Positions 1-7,789 of a stretch of 41,163 nucleotides of DNA are shown here, piece after piece. The DNA comes from Streptomyces noursei (GTDB lineage Bacteria > Actinomycetota > Actinomycetes > Streptomycetales > Streptomycetaceae), in NCBI RefSeq assembly GCF_001646665.1, contig NZ_LWBU01000366.1, positions 1 through 41,163 on the forward strand. Direction: 5' to 3'. The translations under genes and the position numbers were made by a program. How positions within the stretch are numbered: the first letter of the stretch is position 1; every line of letters begins with the position of its first letter. The notes under the pieces are model-generated. The model was not told the origin of the DNA and made no database searches. It saw only the letters and a list, made by a program, of their open reading frames with translations.

Positions 1-108
1 AGTTGCTCGCGTCCACTGTGTGGTTCCCGGGTTGCGAACAGTCGCACCGGTTGAACCAGTTCCACTTACTTAATTGAAAAGTGTGCTTGTTCGCTAGAAC
101 CCGATAGG
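1..108 (+). other. 23S-5S rRNA internal transcribed spacer
   Basis: Non-coding sequence immediately before the 5S gene. The first bases resemble what I remember of the stretch just after the 3' end of Streptomyces 23S rRNA, so the 23S gene probably ends at or just before the window edge. AACCC (98-102) and GGGTT (107-111) can form a small hairpin over the mature 5S 5' end, and GTTC/GAAC (89-92, 97-100) can form another. These may be processing signals, which is inference. Confidence 0.7.
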
Positions 109-227
109 GTTTCGGTGGTCATAGCGTTAGGGAAACGCCCGGTTACATTCCGAACCCGGAAGCTAAGCCTTTCAGCGCCGATGGTACTGCAGGGGGGACC
201 CTGTGGGAGAGTAGGACGCCGCCGAAC
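109..227 (+). rRNA. rrf: 5S ribosomal RNA
   Basis: About 119 nt with the conserved 5S features: a 5' end GTTTCGGTGG complementary to the 3' end, the internal CCGAACCCGGAAG loop, and GATGGTACTGC followed by GGGAGAGTAGG. The 5' GTTTCGGTGG pairs with the terminal CGCCGCCGAAC to close helix I, and this pairing sets both ends. It is the last gene of an rRNA operon whose 16S and 23S genes lie to the left of the window. Confidence 0.96.
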
Positions 228-235
228 AATCTTTG

Positions 236-288
236 AAGGACCCTTGGTCCCAGCGTTCATGCTGGGACCAAGGGTCCTTTTTGTTTTT
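236..288 (+). terminator. rRNA operon terminator
   Basis: A perfect 19-bp inverted repeat (236-254 with 261-279) around a 6-base loop, followed at once by a T-rich run with one G. It is a textbook intrinsic terminator nine bases after the 5S gene, the strongest in the window. Confidence 0.95.
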
Positions 289-368
289 GCTTGATCTTTT
301 CTCGGAGCGCGTCGGACGACCGACTGCGCGAGAATGACTGCGTTACCCCGAAGACAGGAGCCCCACCC

Positions 369-2249
369 ATGTCCACCAACTCCTCCGACGATCGTCCGGA
401 GCGCGAGCCGCGTCGCAGGGACGGTGGCGAGCGGGGCGGCTTCCGTGGGCCGCGTCGCGACGACAACCGTGGCGGCGGCGGTGGCGGCTTCAGGCGTGAC
501 GACCGCCGTGATGACCGGGGCGGTCGGCCCACCGGCGGCGGCAGCGGCTTCCGCCGTGATGACCGCCGGGACGACCGTGGCGGTCGCCCGGCTGCCGGCA
601 GTGGTGGCGGTGGCTTCCGCCGCGACGACCGCCGCGATGACCGGCCTGCCGACCGCGGCGGCTTCCGCCGTGACGACAACCGTGGCGGTGGCGGCTTCCG
701 CCGCGACGACCGGCCGTCGTTCAACCGTGACGACCGCGGTCCTCGTCGTGACGACCGGCGTGACGACAACCGTGGCGGCTTCCGTCGCGATGACCGGCCC
801 TCGTCGTTCAACCGCGACGACCGCGGTCCCCGTCGCGATGACCGCCGTGACGACAACCGTGGCGGTGGGTTCCGCCGTGACGACCGGCCGTCGTTCAACC
901 GTGACGACCGTGGCCCCCGTCGTGACGACCGGCGTGACGACAACCGTGGCGGCTTCCGTCGCGATGACCGGCCCTCGTCGTTCAACCGCGACGACCGCGG
1001 TCCCCGTCGTGACGACCGTCCGTCGTTCAACCGTGATGACCGCGGTCCTCGTCGTGACGACCGCCGCGATGACCGTGGTGGGTTCCGCCGTGACGACCGG
1101 CCGTCGTTCAACCGTGACGACCGTGGCCCCCGTCGAGATGACCGGCGTGACGACAACCGTGGCGGCTTCCGCCGCGATGACCGGCCCTCGTCGTTCAACC
1201 GCGACGACCGCGGTCCCCGTCGTGACGACCGCCGTGACGACCGTGGCGGATTCCCGCGGGACGAGCGCTCTCCCAGCAGGCGGGACGACCGCCGTGACGA
1301 CCGGGGCGGTTTCCGGCCCCGGGACGAGCGGCGCGACGACCGGGGTGGCTTCCCGAGGGACGACCGGGCGCCCCGGCGCGAGGAGCGCAGGGACGACCGG
1401 GGCGGGTTCCGGGGGCCGCGGCGGGACGACCGTGAGCGCGGTGGCTACCGCGGGCGTGACGACCGCGGTGGGTTCCGGCGCGACGACCGTGACCGGCGTG
1501 ACCGCGAGCGGGAGCCGATCAAGCGGCTGCCCATCCCGCCGGAGGTCACCGGTGACGAGATCGACAAGGACGTGCGGCAGGAGCTGATGAGCCTGCCGAA
1601 GACGCTCGCCGAGGACGTCGCCAGGAACCTGGTGATGGTCGCCAAGCTGATCGACGAGGAGCCGGAGAAGGCGTACGCGTACTCGCGCATCGCGCTGCGG
1701 CTGGCCTCGCGAGTGGCGGCCGTGCGCGAGGCCGCCGGCTTCGCCGCGTACGCGACGCAGAAGTACGCCGAGGCGCTCGCCGAGTTCCGGGCGGCCCGGC
1801 GGATGACCGGCAGCGTCGAGCTGTGGCCCGTGATGGCCGACTGCGAGCGGGGCCTGGGCCGGCCGGAGCGGGCGATGGCGATGGCCGGCGAGCCCGAGGT
1901 GCAGAAGCTCGACAAGGCCGGTCAGGTCGAGATGCGTCTGGTCGCCGCCGGGGCGCGCAGGGACATGGGGCAGCTGGACGCCGCCATCGTGACCCTTCAG
2001 AGCCCGGAGCTGGCGTCCAACTCCGTACAGCCGTGGACCGCGCGGCTGCGGTACGCGTACGCCGACGCGCTGCTGGAGGCGGGGCGCGAGGCCGAGGCGC
2101 GCGAGTGGTTCGCCAAGGCCCTGGAGGCCGACAAGGACGGTTCGACCGACGCGTCCGACCGGCTCGCGGAGCTGGACGGCGTCGAGTTCGTCGACGCCGC
2201 CGTGGAGGAGGACGAGGTCACCGAGGCGGACGGCGAGCCGCAGGACTGA
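369..2249 (+). CDS. RGG/RDD-repeat protein with C-terminal TPR-like domain
   Basis: 626 aa. Residues 1 to about 382 are almost only Arg, Asp, Gly, Phe, Ser and Pro: RGG and RRDDR blocks plus seven tandem 28-29-residue units carrying RPS(S)FNRDDRGPRRDD. Residues from about 383 to the end form a helical domain that reads like degenerate TPRs (AEALAEFRAAR, AEAREWFAKALEAD). The ATG at 369 has AGGAG eight bases upstream; an in-frame TTG at 291 lies next to the rRNA terminator and is unlikely. RGG-type tracts commonly bind RNA and drive condensation; that this one does so is inference. From memory, mycobacteria carry a TPR protein (Rv1691) at the equivalent place without the repeat half. No good promoter was seen between the rRNA terminator and the start. 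Confidence 0.88.
   Translation: MSTNSSDDRPEREPRRRDGGERGGFRGPRRDDNRGGGGGGFRRDDRRDDRGGRPTGGGSGFRRDDRRDDRGGRPAAGSGGGGFRRDDRRDDRPADRGGFRRDDNRGGGGFRRDDRPSFNRDDRGPRRDDRRDDNRGGFRRDDRPSSFNRDDRGPRRDDRRDDNRGGGFRRDDRPSFNRDDRGPRRDDRRDDNRGGFRRDDRPSSFNRDDRGPRRDDRPSFNRDDRGPRRDDRRDDRGGFRRDDRPSFNRDDRGPRRDDRRDDNRGGFRRDDRPSSFNRDDRGPRRDDRRDDRGGFPRDERSPSRRDDRRDDRGGFRPRDERRDDRGGFPRDDRAPRREERRDDRGGFRGPRRDDRERGGYRGRDDRGGFRRDDRDRRDREREPIKRLPIPPEVTGDEIDKDVRQELMSLPKTLAEDVARNLVMVAKLIDEEPEKAYAYSRIALRLASRVAAVREAAGFAAYATQKYAEALAEFRAARRMTGSVELWPVMADCERGLGRPERAMAMAGEPEVQKLDKAGQVEMRLVAAGARRDMGQLDAAIVTLQSPELASNSVQPWTARLRYAYADALLEAGREAEAREWFAKALEADKDGSTDASDRLAELDGVEFVDAAVEEDEVTEADGEPQD
697..1245 (+). repeat. In-gene tandem repeat, about 84-90 bp units
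   Basis: Seven copies of a unit containing cgtcgttcaaccg recur at about 84-90 bp spacing; the interval between copies four and five is only about 43 bp, so one unit is truncated. Units differ mostly at third codon positions and by one extra Ser codon (RPSFN versus RPSSFN). The frame is kept throughout. Because the codons are CGN GAC GAC, several other frames also stay open here, producing long false ORFs. Confidence 0.85.
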
Positions 2250-2260
2250 CTGATGTGAGA

Positions 2261-2293
2261 AGGGGCGGCACCCGCGAGGGTGCCGCCCCTTTC
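2261..2293. terminator. Bidirectional terminator between convergent genes
   Basis: Perfect 13-bp stem (2261-2273 with 2278-2290) with a GCGA loop, followed by TTT. It sits between the stop of the repeat/TPR gene and the stop of the convergent DUF1015 gene and could serve both. Confidence 0.85.
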
Positions 2294-2319
2294 GCATGTC
2301 CGGGGCCGGACGTCCGGGG

Positions 2320-3600
2320 TCAGTCGACTTCCAGGCTGCGGAGCACCAGGCCCGTGGCGGGTTTCGGGCCGAACGAGGTCGACTTCCGCGGCATGGTGAC
2401 GCCCTGGCGGGCGAGGTCGCGGACGACGTCCTCCCGCACCGGGTGCATGAGGACGGCCGTACCGCCCCTGCGGGCGGCCTGGGCGACGGCGGCCTCGGCG
2501 TCGTGGATGTAGGTGATGCCCTCGGGGGTGTCCGGGACGCGCCAGACGTGGTCGATGAGCGTGGCGTGCAGCACGGTGGCGTCGAGGGACCGCCAGGCTT
2601 CCGGGCGGTCCCTCGGGACCGTGCGGGCCAGGAGGTCCGGGTCGGGGCCGTCCACGAGGTGGAAGCGGCCGTCCCCGGCGAGCAGGAAGGCGTTGCCGTC
2701 CACGGCGGCGGCGGCGAGGGCGTCCAGGGCGGCCGGGAGGGGCCCGTCGAGGGTGCGGACGCGGAAGCCGCCGGCGAGGGCGGTGAGCGCGTCGGCGACC
2801 GGCAGGTGGTTGAGGAGCCGGTGGATGGCCCGCACCTGGAGCGGGTAGCGGGCGGTGTCGATGAGGAGCACGAGGCCGTAGTTCCAGGGGCCGGGCGTGG
2901 GGTGTTCCTCGCGCAGCCGCAGATAGGTGGCCCAGCGGTGGTGGCCGTCGGCGATGAGGGCCTGATGGCGGCCGAGGTCGTCCGCGACCTCCGCGAGGGC
3001 GGCGGGGTCGGTGACGGACCACAGCCGGTGGCTCATCCCGTCCTCGGTCGTGGTCGACAGGAGCGGCGCGCGGCGGACGGTGCGCTCGATGACGGCGGTC
3101 GCGCCGGTGGCGGTGCCGTTGCCGCGGTAGGTGAGGAGCAGCGGGTCGAGGTTCGCGGCGGTCGTGCGCATCAGGGCCGCACGGTCCTCCACGACGTGGG
3201 GTATGACGTCCTCGTGGGGCAGCACCACGCCCTCCGCGGGGGTGGTGAGCTCCAGGGCGCCGATCAGGCCGCGCTGGAGCAGGTCGCCCTTGCGCTGCTC
3301 GTACACGTACAGGGCGGGCTCGGCGTCCGGGGCGAGGACGCCGTCGGAGAGCCAGGCCCTGAGGGTGTCGGCCGCTCGGCGGTGGCGGGCCTCGGAGGTG
3401 GGGGCCTGGGGCAGGATCAGCCGCACGATGTTGTGCGGGTCGGCGGACTGCAGGTGGTGCACACCGTCGGGGCGTACGACGACGTCGTACGGGGGAGAGG
3501 TCACCGCGGCAAGGCTCCCGACCCGTTCCGGGACATAGCGCAATCCACGGAAAGGTGTCAGGTGCAGACCGCCGTTGGCCGCAGAACCTGTGGTGTTCAT
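2320..3600 (-). CDS. DUF1015 family protein
   Basis: 426 aa, matching the DUF1015 family (PF06245), whose members are around 400 aa and whose biochemical role is unknown. Recognisable family stretches are LTPFRGLRYVPERVG and SPPYDVV at the N-terminus, LYVYEQR near residue 110, and the conserved ADGHHRWAT segment in the middle, where the paired His residues suggest an active or binding site. The ATG at 3600 is chosen because TACGAT lies six bases upstream, which fits a leaderless mRNA; no normal ribosome site is present. It is divergent from the HAD phosphatase gene, with 75 bp between the two starts. Confidence 0.88.
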   Translation of the reverse strand: MNTTGSAANGGLHLTPFRGLRYVPERVGSLAAVTSPPYDVVVRPDGVHHLQSADPHNIVRLILPQAPTSEARHRRAADTLRAWLSDGVLAPDAEPALYVYEQRKGDLLQRGLIGALELTTPAEGVVLPHEDVIPHVVEDRAALMRTTAANLDPLLLTYRGNGTATGATAVIERTVRRAPLLSTTTEDGMSHRLWSVTDPAALAEVADDLGRHQALIADGHHRWATYLRLREEHPTPGPWNYGLVLLIDTARYPLQVRAIHRLLNHLPVADALTALAGGFRVRTLDGPLPAALDALAAAAVDGNAFLLAGDGRFHLVDGPDPDLLARTVPRDRPEAWRSLDATVLHATLIDHVWRVPDTPEGITYIHDAEAAVAQAARRGGTAVLMHPVREDVVRDLARQGVTMPRKSTSFGPKPATGLVLRSLEVD

Positions 3601-3606
3601 CCCTGC

Positions 3607-3612
3607 ATCGTA
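3607..3612 (-). promoter_or_regulatory. -10 box of the DUF1015 gene (leaderless)
   Basis: TACGAT on the minus strand, six bases before the ATG at 3600. The intergenic strip also carries two copies of GATCGGGGG near 3618 and 3640 that might be shared regulatory sites. No clear -35 box. Confidence 0.45.
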
Positions 3613-3675
3613 TGTGGATCGGGGGTATGAGCGATGATCGGGGGCGATCGGTTTTCGGAGCGAGGAGTTCGGGAC

Positions 3676-4707
3676 ATGCGGCAGCGGGGCAGGAACCGGC
3701 CGGGTGGCAGTGCGCGCGCGCTGAGCGAGGCGTACGACACGGCGCTGCTGGACCTGGACGGGGTGGTGTACGCGGGCGGGGAGGCGATCCCGAACGCGGT
3801 GGACGCGCTCGCGGCGGCCCGGGACGGCGGGATGCACCTCGCGTACGTCACCAACAACGCGCTGCGGACCCCGGACGCGGTCGCCGCCCACCTGACGGAG
3901 CTGGGGGTGCCGGCCGCGGCGGCCGACGTGATCACTTCCGCGCAGGCGGTGGCCCGGCTGATCGCCGACCAGCTGCCGCGGGGGTCGCGGGTGCTGGTGA
4001 TCGGCGGGGAGGGCCTGCGGGTCGCGCTGCGCGAGCGGGGGCTGGAGCCGGTGGAGTCGGCCGACGACGATCCGGCGGCCGTGGTCCAGGGGTACGGCGG
4101 GCCGGACCTGCCGTGGGGGCGGTTCGCGGAGGCGTCGTACGCGGTGGCGCGCGGGGTGCCGTGGTTCGCGTCCAACACCGACCTGACGATCCCCAGCGGC
4201 CGGGGCATCGCGCCGGGGAACGGGGCCGCGGTGGAGGTGGTGCGGATCGCGACGGGCGCGGAGCCGCAGGTCGCCGGCAAGCCGCTGCCCCCGATGCACC
4301 GCGAGACGATCCTGCGCACCGGTGCGCGGCGGCCGCTGGTGGTGGGGGACCGGCTGGACACCGACATCGAGGGGGCGTTCAACGGGGATGTGGACTCGCT
4401 GCTCGTGCTGACCGGGGTGGCGGACGCCGCGCAGGTGCTCGCCGCCCTGCCTCAGCACCGGCCGACGTACGTGGACGCCGACCTGCGGGGGCTGCTGACC
4501 GGGCAGCCGGAGGTCGGGGGGACGGCGGAGGAGGGCTTCCGGTGCGGAGGCTGGACGGCTGCCGTGCGCGGCGACGCCCTGGCCCTGGACGGGGACGGCG
4601 GGGCGCTGGACGGACTGCGGGCGCTGTGCGCGGCGGCGTGGACGTACGCGGGGGACGGTTCGTGCACGCTGGACGCGGGGAAGGCGCTGGCCAGGCTGGG
4701 GTGGTGA
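3676..4707 (+). CDS. NagD-like HAD superfamily phosphatase (HAD-IIA)
   Basis: 343 aa. HAD motif I is DLDGVVY at residues 26-32 (nucleophile Asp, then the acid/base Asp), TNN follows near residue 60, and the metal-binding motif GDRLDTDIEGA is near 225, with the large C2-type cap between them as in NagD and 4-nitrophenylphosphatase relatives. It should remove phosphate from a small sugar- or nucleotide-type substrate; the true substrate cannot be read from sequence. The ATG at 3676 has AGGAG eight bases upstream; an ATG at 3634 in the same frame has no good site. A C-terminal tail of about 60 residues beyond the core carries a Trp/Ala-rich segment. From memory, a HAD phosphatase (Rv1692) occupies this place in M. 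tuberculosis. Confidence 0.9.
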   Translation: MRQRGRNRPGGSARALSEAYDTALLDLDGVVYAGGEAIPNAVDALAAARDGGMHLAYVTNNALRTPDAVAAHLTELGVPAAAADVITSAQAVARLIADQLPRGSRVLVIGGEGLRVALRERGLEPVESADDDPAAVVQGYGGPDLPWGRFAEASYAVARGVPWFASNTDLTIPSGRGIAPGNGAAVEVVRIATGAEPQVAGKPLPPMHRETILRTGARRPLVVGDRLDTDIEGAFNGDVDSLLVLTGVADAAQVLAALPQHRPTYVDADLRGLLTGQPEVGGTAEEGFRCGGWTAAVRGDALALDGDGGALDGLRALCAAAWTYAGDGSCTLDAGKALARLGW

Positions 4708-4729
4708 GCCCGTGACAGGGAGAACGGGC
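4708..4729 (+). terminator. Weak hairpin after the HAD gene
   Basis: Six-base stem GCCCGT/ACGGGC with a 10-base loop starting one base after the HAD stop codon, without a T tract. It is a possible but weak terminator separating the HAD gene from the iron-regulated operon. Confidence 0.3.
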
Positions 4730-4746
4730 CACCTCTGGCGTGAAAG

Positions 4747-4765
4747 CAAAGGTAGGCTAACCTAA
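4747..4765 (+). promoter_or_regulatory. Iron box (DtxR/IdeR/DmdR operator) over the promoter
   Basis: The half GGCTAACCTAA (4755-4765) is identical to the right half of the consensus TTAGGTTAGGCTAACCTAA; the left half matches four of eight bases, for 15 of 19 overall. TAACCT (4758-4763) inside it is a good -10 box six bases before the GTG of the first permease. A bound DtxR-type repressor would therefore cover the -10 element, giving repression when iron is plentiful. The repressor identity (DmdR1 in Streptomyces) is knowledge of the family, not visible here. Confidence 0.82.
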
Positions 4766-4769
4766 CCGG

Positions 4770-5825
4770 GTGTTGGTCGACAGTCCTCCCAAACAGAGCG
4801 CGGATCCCTCTGCCGCAGCCGAGCCCCTGGTGCGCCGCCGTTCGGCGCGGGCGCTCGGACTGCTCGCCGCCTTCGGTGTCCTGCTGCTGATCTGTGTCGC
4901 GAGCATCGTGGTCGGGGCCAAGCCGGTCCCGCTCGGCGATGTGTGGCACGGCCTGTTCCACAACTCCGGTACGGGCAACGACGTCCTGATCCAGGAACTG
5001 CGGGTGCCCCGGACCATCCTGGGAGTGATCGTCGGTGTCGCGCTGGGGCTGTCCGGCGCGGTGATGCAGGCCCTGACCCGCAACCCGCTGGCCGAGCCCG
5101 GCCTGCTGGGCGTGAACGCGGGGGCCGCGGCCGCGGTCGTCTCGGCGATCAGCTTCCTGGGCGTCACCTCGCTGACCGGGTACGTGTGGTTCGCGTTCCT
5201 GGGCGCCGCCGTCGTCTCCGTCGTGGTGTACGTGCTCGGCGGCAGCCGCAGCGCCACCCCCGTACGGCTCGCGCTGGCGGGCACGGCGGCGACCGCCGCG
5301 CTCTACGGGTACGTCAACGCCGTGCAGCTGCTGGATTCCGCAGCCCTGGACCGGCTGCGGTTCTGGACCGTCGGCTCGCTGGCCAACGCCGACATGGCGA
5401 CGGTCCGCAACGTGGCGCCGTTCATGCTCGTGGGTGTCGTCCTCGCCCTGCTGATCGCGCGGCCGCTGAACGCCATGGAGATGGGCGACGACACCGCCCG
5501 CGCGCTGGGCGCGCACCTCACCCGTACCCGGGTGATGGGCATGGCGTCGGTGACGCTGCTGTGCGGTGCCGCCACCGCCGCGTGCGGACCGATCGTCTTC
5601 ATCGGCCTGATGGTGCCCTATCTGGTGCGCGCGCTGACCGGCCCGGACATGCGGTGGATCCTGCCGTACGCGGCGGTGCTGTCGCCGGTGCTGCTGCTCG
5701 GTTCCGACGTGCTGGGCCGGGTCGTGGCCAGGCCCTCGGAACTGCAGGTCGGCATCGTGACCGCCCTGGTCGGCGGGCCGGTCTTCATCCACCTCGTACG
5801 CCGCAAGAGGATGGCCCAGCTGTGA
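4770..5825 (+). CDS. Ferric-siderophore ABC transporter permease (FecCD family), first subunit
   Basis: 351 aa, the usual length of a FecCD/BtuC permease, with about nine to ten hydrophobic membrane segments. Family motifs are LRVPRTILG near residue 75, GLSGAVMQALTRNPLAEPGLLGVN near 90-113, and the coupling-helix region MGDDTARALGAHLTR near 240, where it contacts the ATPase. It should form a membrane channel with the next permease to import a ferric siderophore. The GTG start lies only six bases after a -10 box inside the iron box, so the mRNA is probably leaderless. A short cytosolic N-terminus of about 25 residues precedes the first helix. No substrate-binding lipoprotein gene adjoins this operon. 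Confidence 0.93.
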   Translation: MLVDSPPKQSADPSAAAEPLVRRRSARALGLLAAFGVLLLICVASIVVGAKPVPLGDVWHGLFHNSGTGNDVLIQELRVPRTILGVIVGVALGLSGAVMQALTRNPLAEPGLLGVNAGAAAAVVSAISFLGVTSLTGYVWFAFLGAAVVSVVVYVLGGSRSATPVRLALAGTAATAALYGYVNAVQLLDSAALDRLRFWTVGSLANADMATVRNVAPFMLVGVVLALLIARPLNAMEMGDDTARALGAHLTRTRVMGMASVTLLCGAATAACGPIVFIGLMVPYLVRALTGPDMRWILPYAAVLSPVLLLGSDVLGRVVARPSELQVGIVTALVGGPVFIHLVRRKRMAQL

Positions 5826-6865
5826 GCACACGTACCGCCAAGGCCCTGCGGACCCCCGGGGGCCTGTCCATCCGCTACGAGCCCCGCGCGGCCGTCGTCG
5901 CGGTGCTGCTGACCGCGCTGACCGTGGCGGCCGGGGTCGTCCTCATCGGCAGCGGCGACTTCCCGATCGCCCCGGGCGACGTCGTTGCCACCCTGCTCGG
6001 CAACGGCACCATGGCGCAGGAGTTCATCGTCCAGGACCTGCGCCTGCCGCGCGTCCTGGTGGCGGTGCTGGTCGGCGCGTCCCTGGGGCTCGGCGGGGCC
6101 GTGTTCCAGTCCGTCTCCCGCAACCCGCTGGGCAGCCCGGACATCATCGGCTTCGGGCAGGGCGCCACCGTGGGCGCGCTGACGGTGATCGTGCTCTTCG
6201 GCGGCAGTGCCACCGCGGTGGCCGGCGGCGCCGTCGTGGGCGGCGTCGTGACCGGCGTCCTGATCTACCTGCTCGCCTGGAAGCGGGGCGTGCACGGATT
6301 CCGGCTGGTCCTCATCGGCATCGGCGCGGCCGCCATGCTGACCGCCGTCATCCATTACCTGATCACCAAGGCCAACCTGATCGACGCCACCCGGGCCGTG
6401 CTGTGGATGACCGGCACGCTCGACGGCCGCGACTGGTCCCAGTTCTGGCCCCTGCTCGCGGTGTTTGCCGTGCTCGTGCCGCTGGTGCTGGGCCACGGGC
6501 GGTCGCTGCGGATGCTGGAGATGGGCGACGACGCCGCGTACGCCCTCGGCGTGAAGGTGGAGCGGACACGCCTGGTGCTGATGGGATCCGCGGTGCTGCT
6601 GGTCTCCGTCGCCACCGCCGCCGCCGGCCCCATCACCTTCGTCTCGCTGAGCGCGCCGCAGCTCGCCCGCCGGCTCACCCGCTCGCCCGGGCCGAACCTC
6701 GCCGCGTCCGCGCTGATGGGCGCCGCGCTGCTGCTGGTCGCCGACTGGGCGGCCACCAACGCCTTCGGCGAGCGGGAGCTGCCGGTCGGCGTCGTCACCG
6801 GCGTCGTCGGCGGCGTCTACCTGCTGTGGCTGCTCGTCACCGAACGCAAGGCGGGCCGGATATGA
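5822..6865 (+). CDS. Ferric-siderophore ABC transporter permease (FecCD family), second subunit
   Basis: 347 aa, a paralogue of the preceding permease with the same motifs: LRLPRVLVAVLVGASLGLGG near residues 75-95, then SRNPLGSPDIIGF, and the ATPase contact loop MGDDAAYALGVKVERTR near 235. About nine to ten membrane helices. The GTG start overlaps the stop of the first permease by four bases (GTGA), so the two are translationally coupled and likely made in equal amounts for a heterodimeric channel. The upstream reading frame is open for another 290 codons, but that is the shadow of the first permease. Confidence 0.93.
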   Translation: MSTRTAKALRTPGGLSIRYEPRAAVVAVLLTALTVAAGVVLIGSGDFPIAPGDVVATLLGNGTMAQEFIVQDLRLPRVLVAVLVGASLGLGGAVFQSVSRNPLGSPDIIGFGQGATVGALTVIVLFGGSATAVAGGAVVGGVVTGVLIYLLAWKRGVHGFRLVLIGIGAAAMLTAVIHYLITKANLIDATRAVLWMTGTLDGRDWSQFWPLLAVFAVLVPLVLGHGRSLRMLEMGDDAAYALGVKVERTRLVLMGSAVLLVSVATAAAGPITFVSLSAPQLARRLTRSPGPNLAASALMGAALLLVADWAATNAFGERELPVGVVTGVVGGVYLLWLLVTERKAGRI

Positions 6866-7734
6866 CCCCCCTGAACCAAGAGAAGAACGCCAGGAGTACG
6901 TCCATGCAGCAGCGCCTGAGCGCGGAGGCGGTCACCCTCGCCTACGAGCAGCGGGTCATCGCCCGCGACCTTTCGGTCGAGATACCCGACAACTCCTTCA
7001 CGGTGATCGTCGGACCCAACGCGTGCGGCAAGTCCACCCTGCTGCGGGCCCTGTCCCGGATGCTGAAGCCCACCGAGGGCCGCGTCCTGCTGGACGGGCA
7101 GGCGATCCACTCCATGCCCGCCAAGAAGGTCGCCAGGACGCTGGGCCTGCTGCCGCAGTCGTCGATCGCGCCCGACGGCATCACCGTCGCGGACCTGGTG
7201 GCCCGCGGCCGCTACCCGCACCAGGGGCTGCTGCGCCAGTGGTCGCCGGAGGACGAGCGGATCGTCCAGGAGTCCATGGACGCCACCGGCGTGGGCGAGC
7301 TGGGCGACCGGTACGTCGACGAGCTGTCCGGCGGGCAGCGCCAGCGCGTGTGGATCGCGATGGCCCTCGCGCAGCAGACCCCGCTGCTGCTGCTCGACGA
7401 GCCGACCACGTACCTCGACATCCAGCACCAGATCGACGTGCTCGACCTGTGCGCCGAACTGCACGAGACGCAGGGCCGCACGCTCGTCGCCGTCCTGCAC
7501 GACCTCAACCACGCCGCCCGGTACGCCACGCACCTGATCGCCGTGCGGGGCGGGGAGGTCGTCGCGGAGGGCCCGCCGTCCGAGGTGGTCACCGCCGAGC
7601 TGGTGGAGCGGGTGTTCGGGCTGCGCTGCCAGGTCATCGACGACCCGGAGACGGGCACGCCGCTGGTCGTCCCGGCGGCGCGCAAGGCGCGGTCGCGCGC
7701 GCCCCGGGCGACGGCGGCCGCGGCACTGGACTGA
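6862..7734 (+). CDS. Ferric-siderophore ABC transporter ATPase (FepC-like)
   Basis: 290 aa from the ATG at 6862, which overlaps the permease stop by four bases (ATGA). A second ATG at 6904, giving 276 aa, has a better ribosome site (AGGAG seven bases upstream) and may be the true start. All ABC motifs are present: Walker A GPNACGKS (51-58), Q-loop LLPQSS, signature ELSGGQRQR, Walker B LLLLDEPTTYLD and the switch His in VLHDLNHA. The Tyr-Leu-Asp D-loop and the tail after Walker B are typical of iron-siderophore and B12 importer ATPases. It powers import by the two permeases upstream. The last 25 residues are a basic Ala/Arg tail of no known role. Confidence 0.93.
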   Translation: MTPLNQEKNARSTSMQQRLSAEAVTLAYEQRVIARDLSVEIPDNSFTVIVGPNACGKSTLLRALSRMLKPTEGRVLLDGQAIHSMPAKKVARTLGLLPQSSIAPDGITVADLVARGRYPHQGLLRQWSPEDERIVQESMDATGVGELGDRYVDELSGGQRQRVWIAMALAQQTPLLLLDEPTTYLDIQHQIDVLDLCAELHETQGRTLVAVLHDLNHAARYATHLIAVRGGEVVAEGPPSEVVTAELVERVFGLRCQVIDDPETGTPLVVPAARKARSRAPRATAAAALD

Positions 7735-7762
7735 CCGGGCGGGCCGCGCCACGGCCCAGGGC

Positions 7763-7784
7763 CCGGGCGGCGCCCGCCGCCCGG
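7763..7784. terminator. Hairpin between convergent genes
   Basis: Nine-base perfect stem CCGGGCGGC/GCCGCCCGG with a GCCC loop, between the stops of the iron-transport ATPase gene and the convergent SCP2-like gene. It has no T tract, which is common for terminators in high-GC genomes. Confidence 0.6.
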
Positions 7785-7789
7785 ACCGG

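Noticed and set aside
697..1245. Regular repeats as a possible CRISPR array
   Set aside because: The units are directly adjacent coding repeats in frame, without unique spacers and with third-position changes only.
66..2297. Long antisense open frame opposite the repeat protein gene
   Set aside because: The Asp-Asp-Arg codon repeats leave several frames open; the antisense product is a Val/Thr-rich low-complexity shadow with no ribosome site and runs across the rRNA terminator and 5S gene.
4943..5821. Upstream extension of the second iron permease
   Set aside because: It is the out-of-frame shadow of the first permease; similarity starts at the GTG at 5822.
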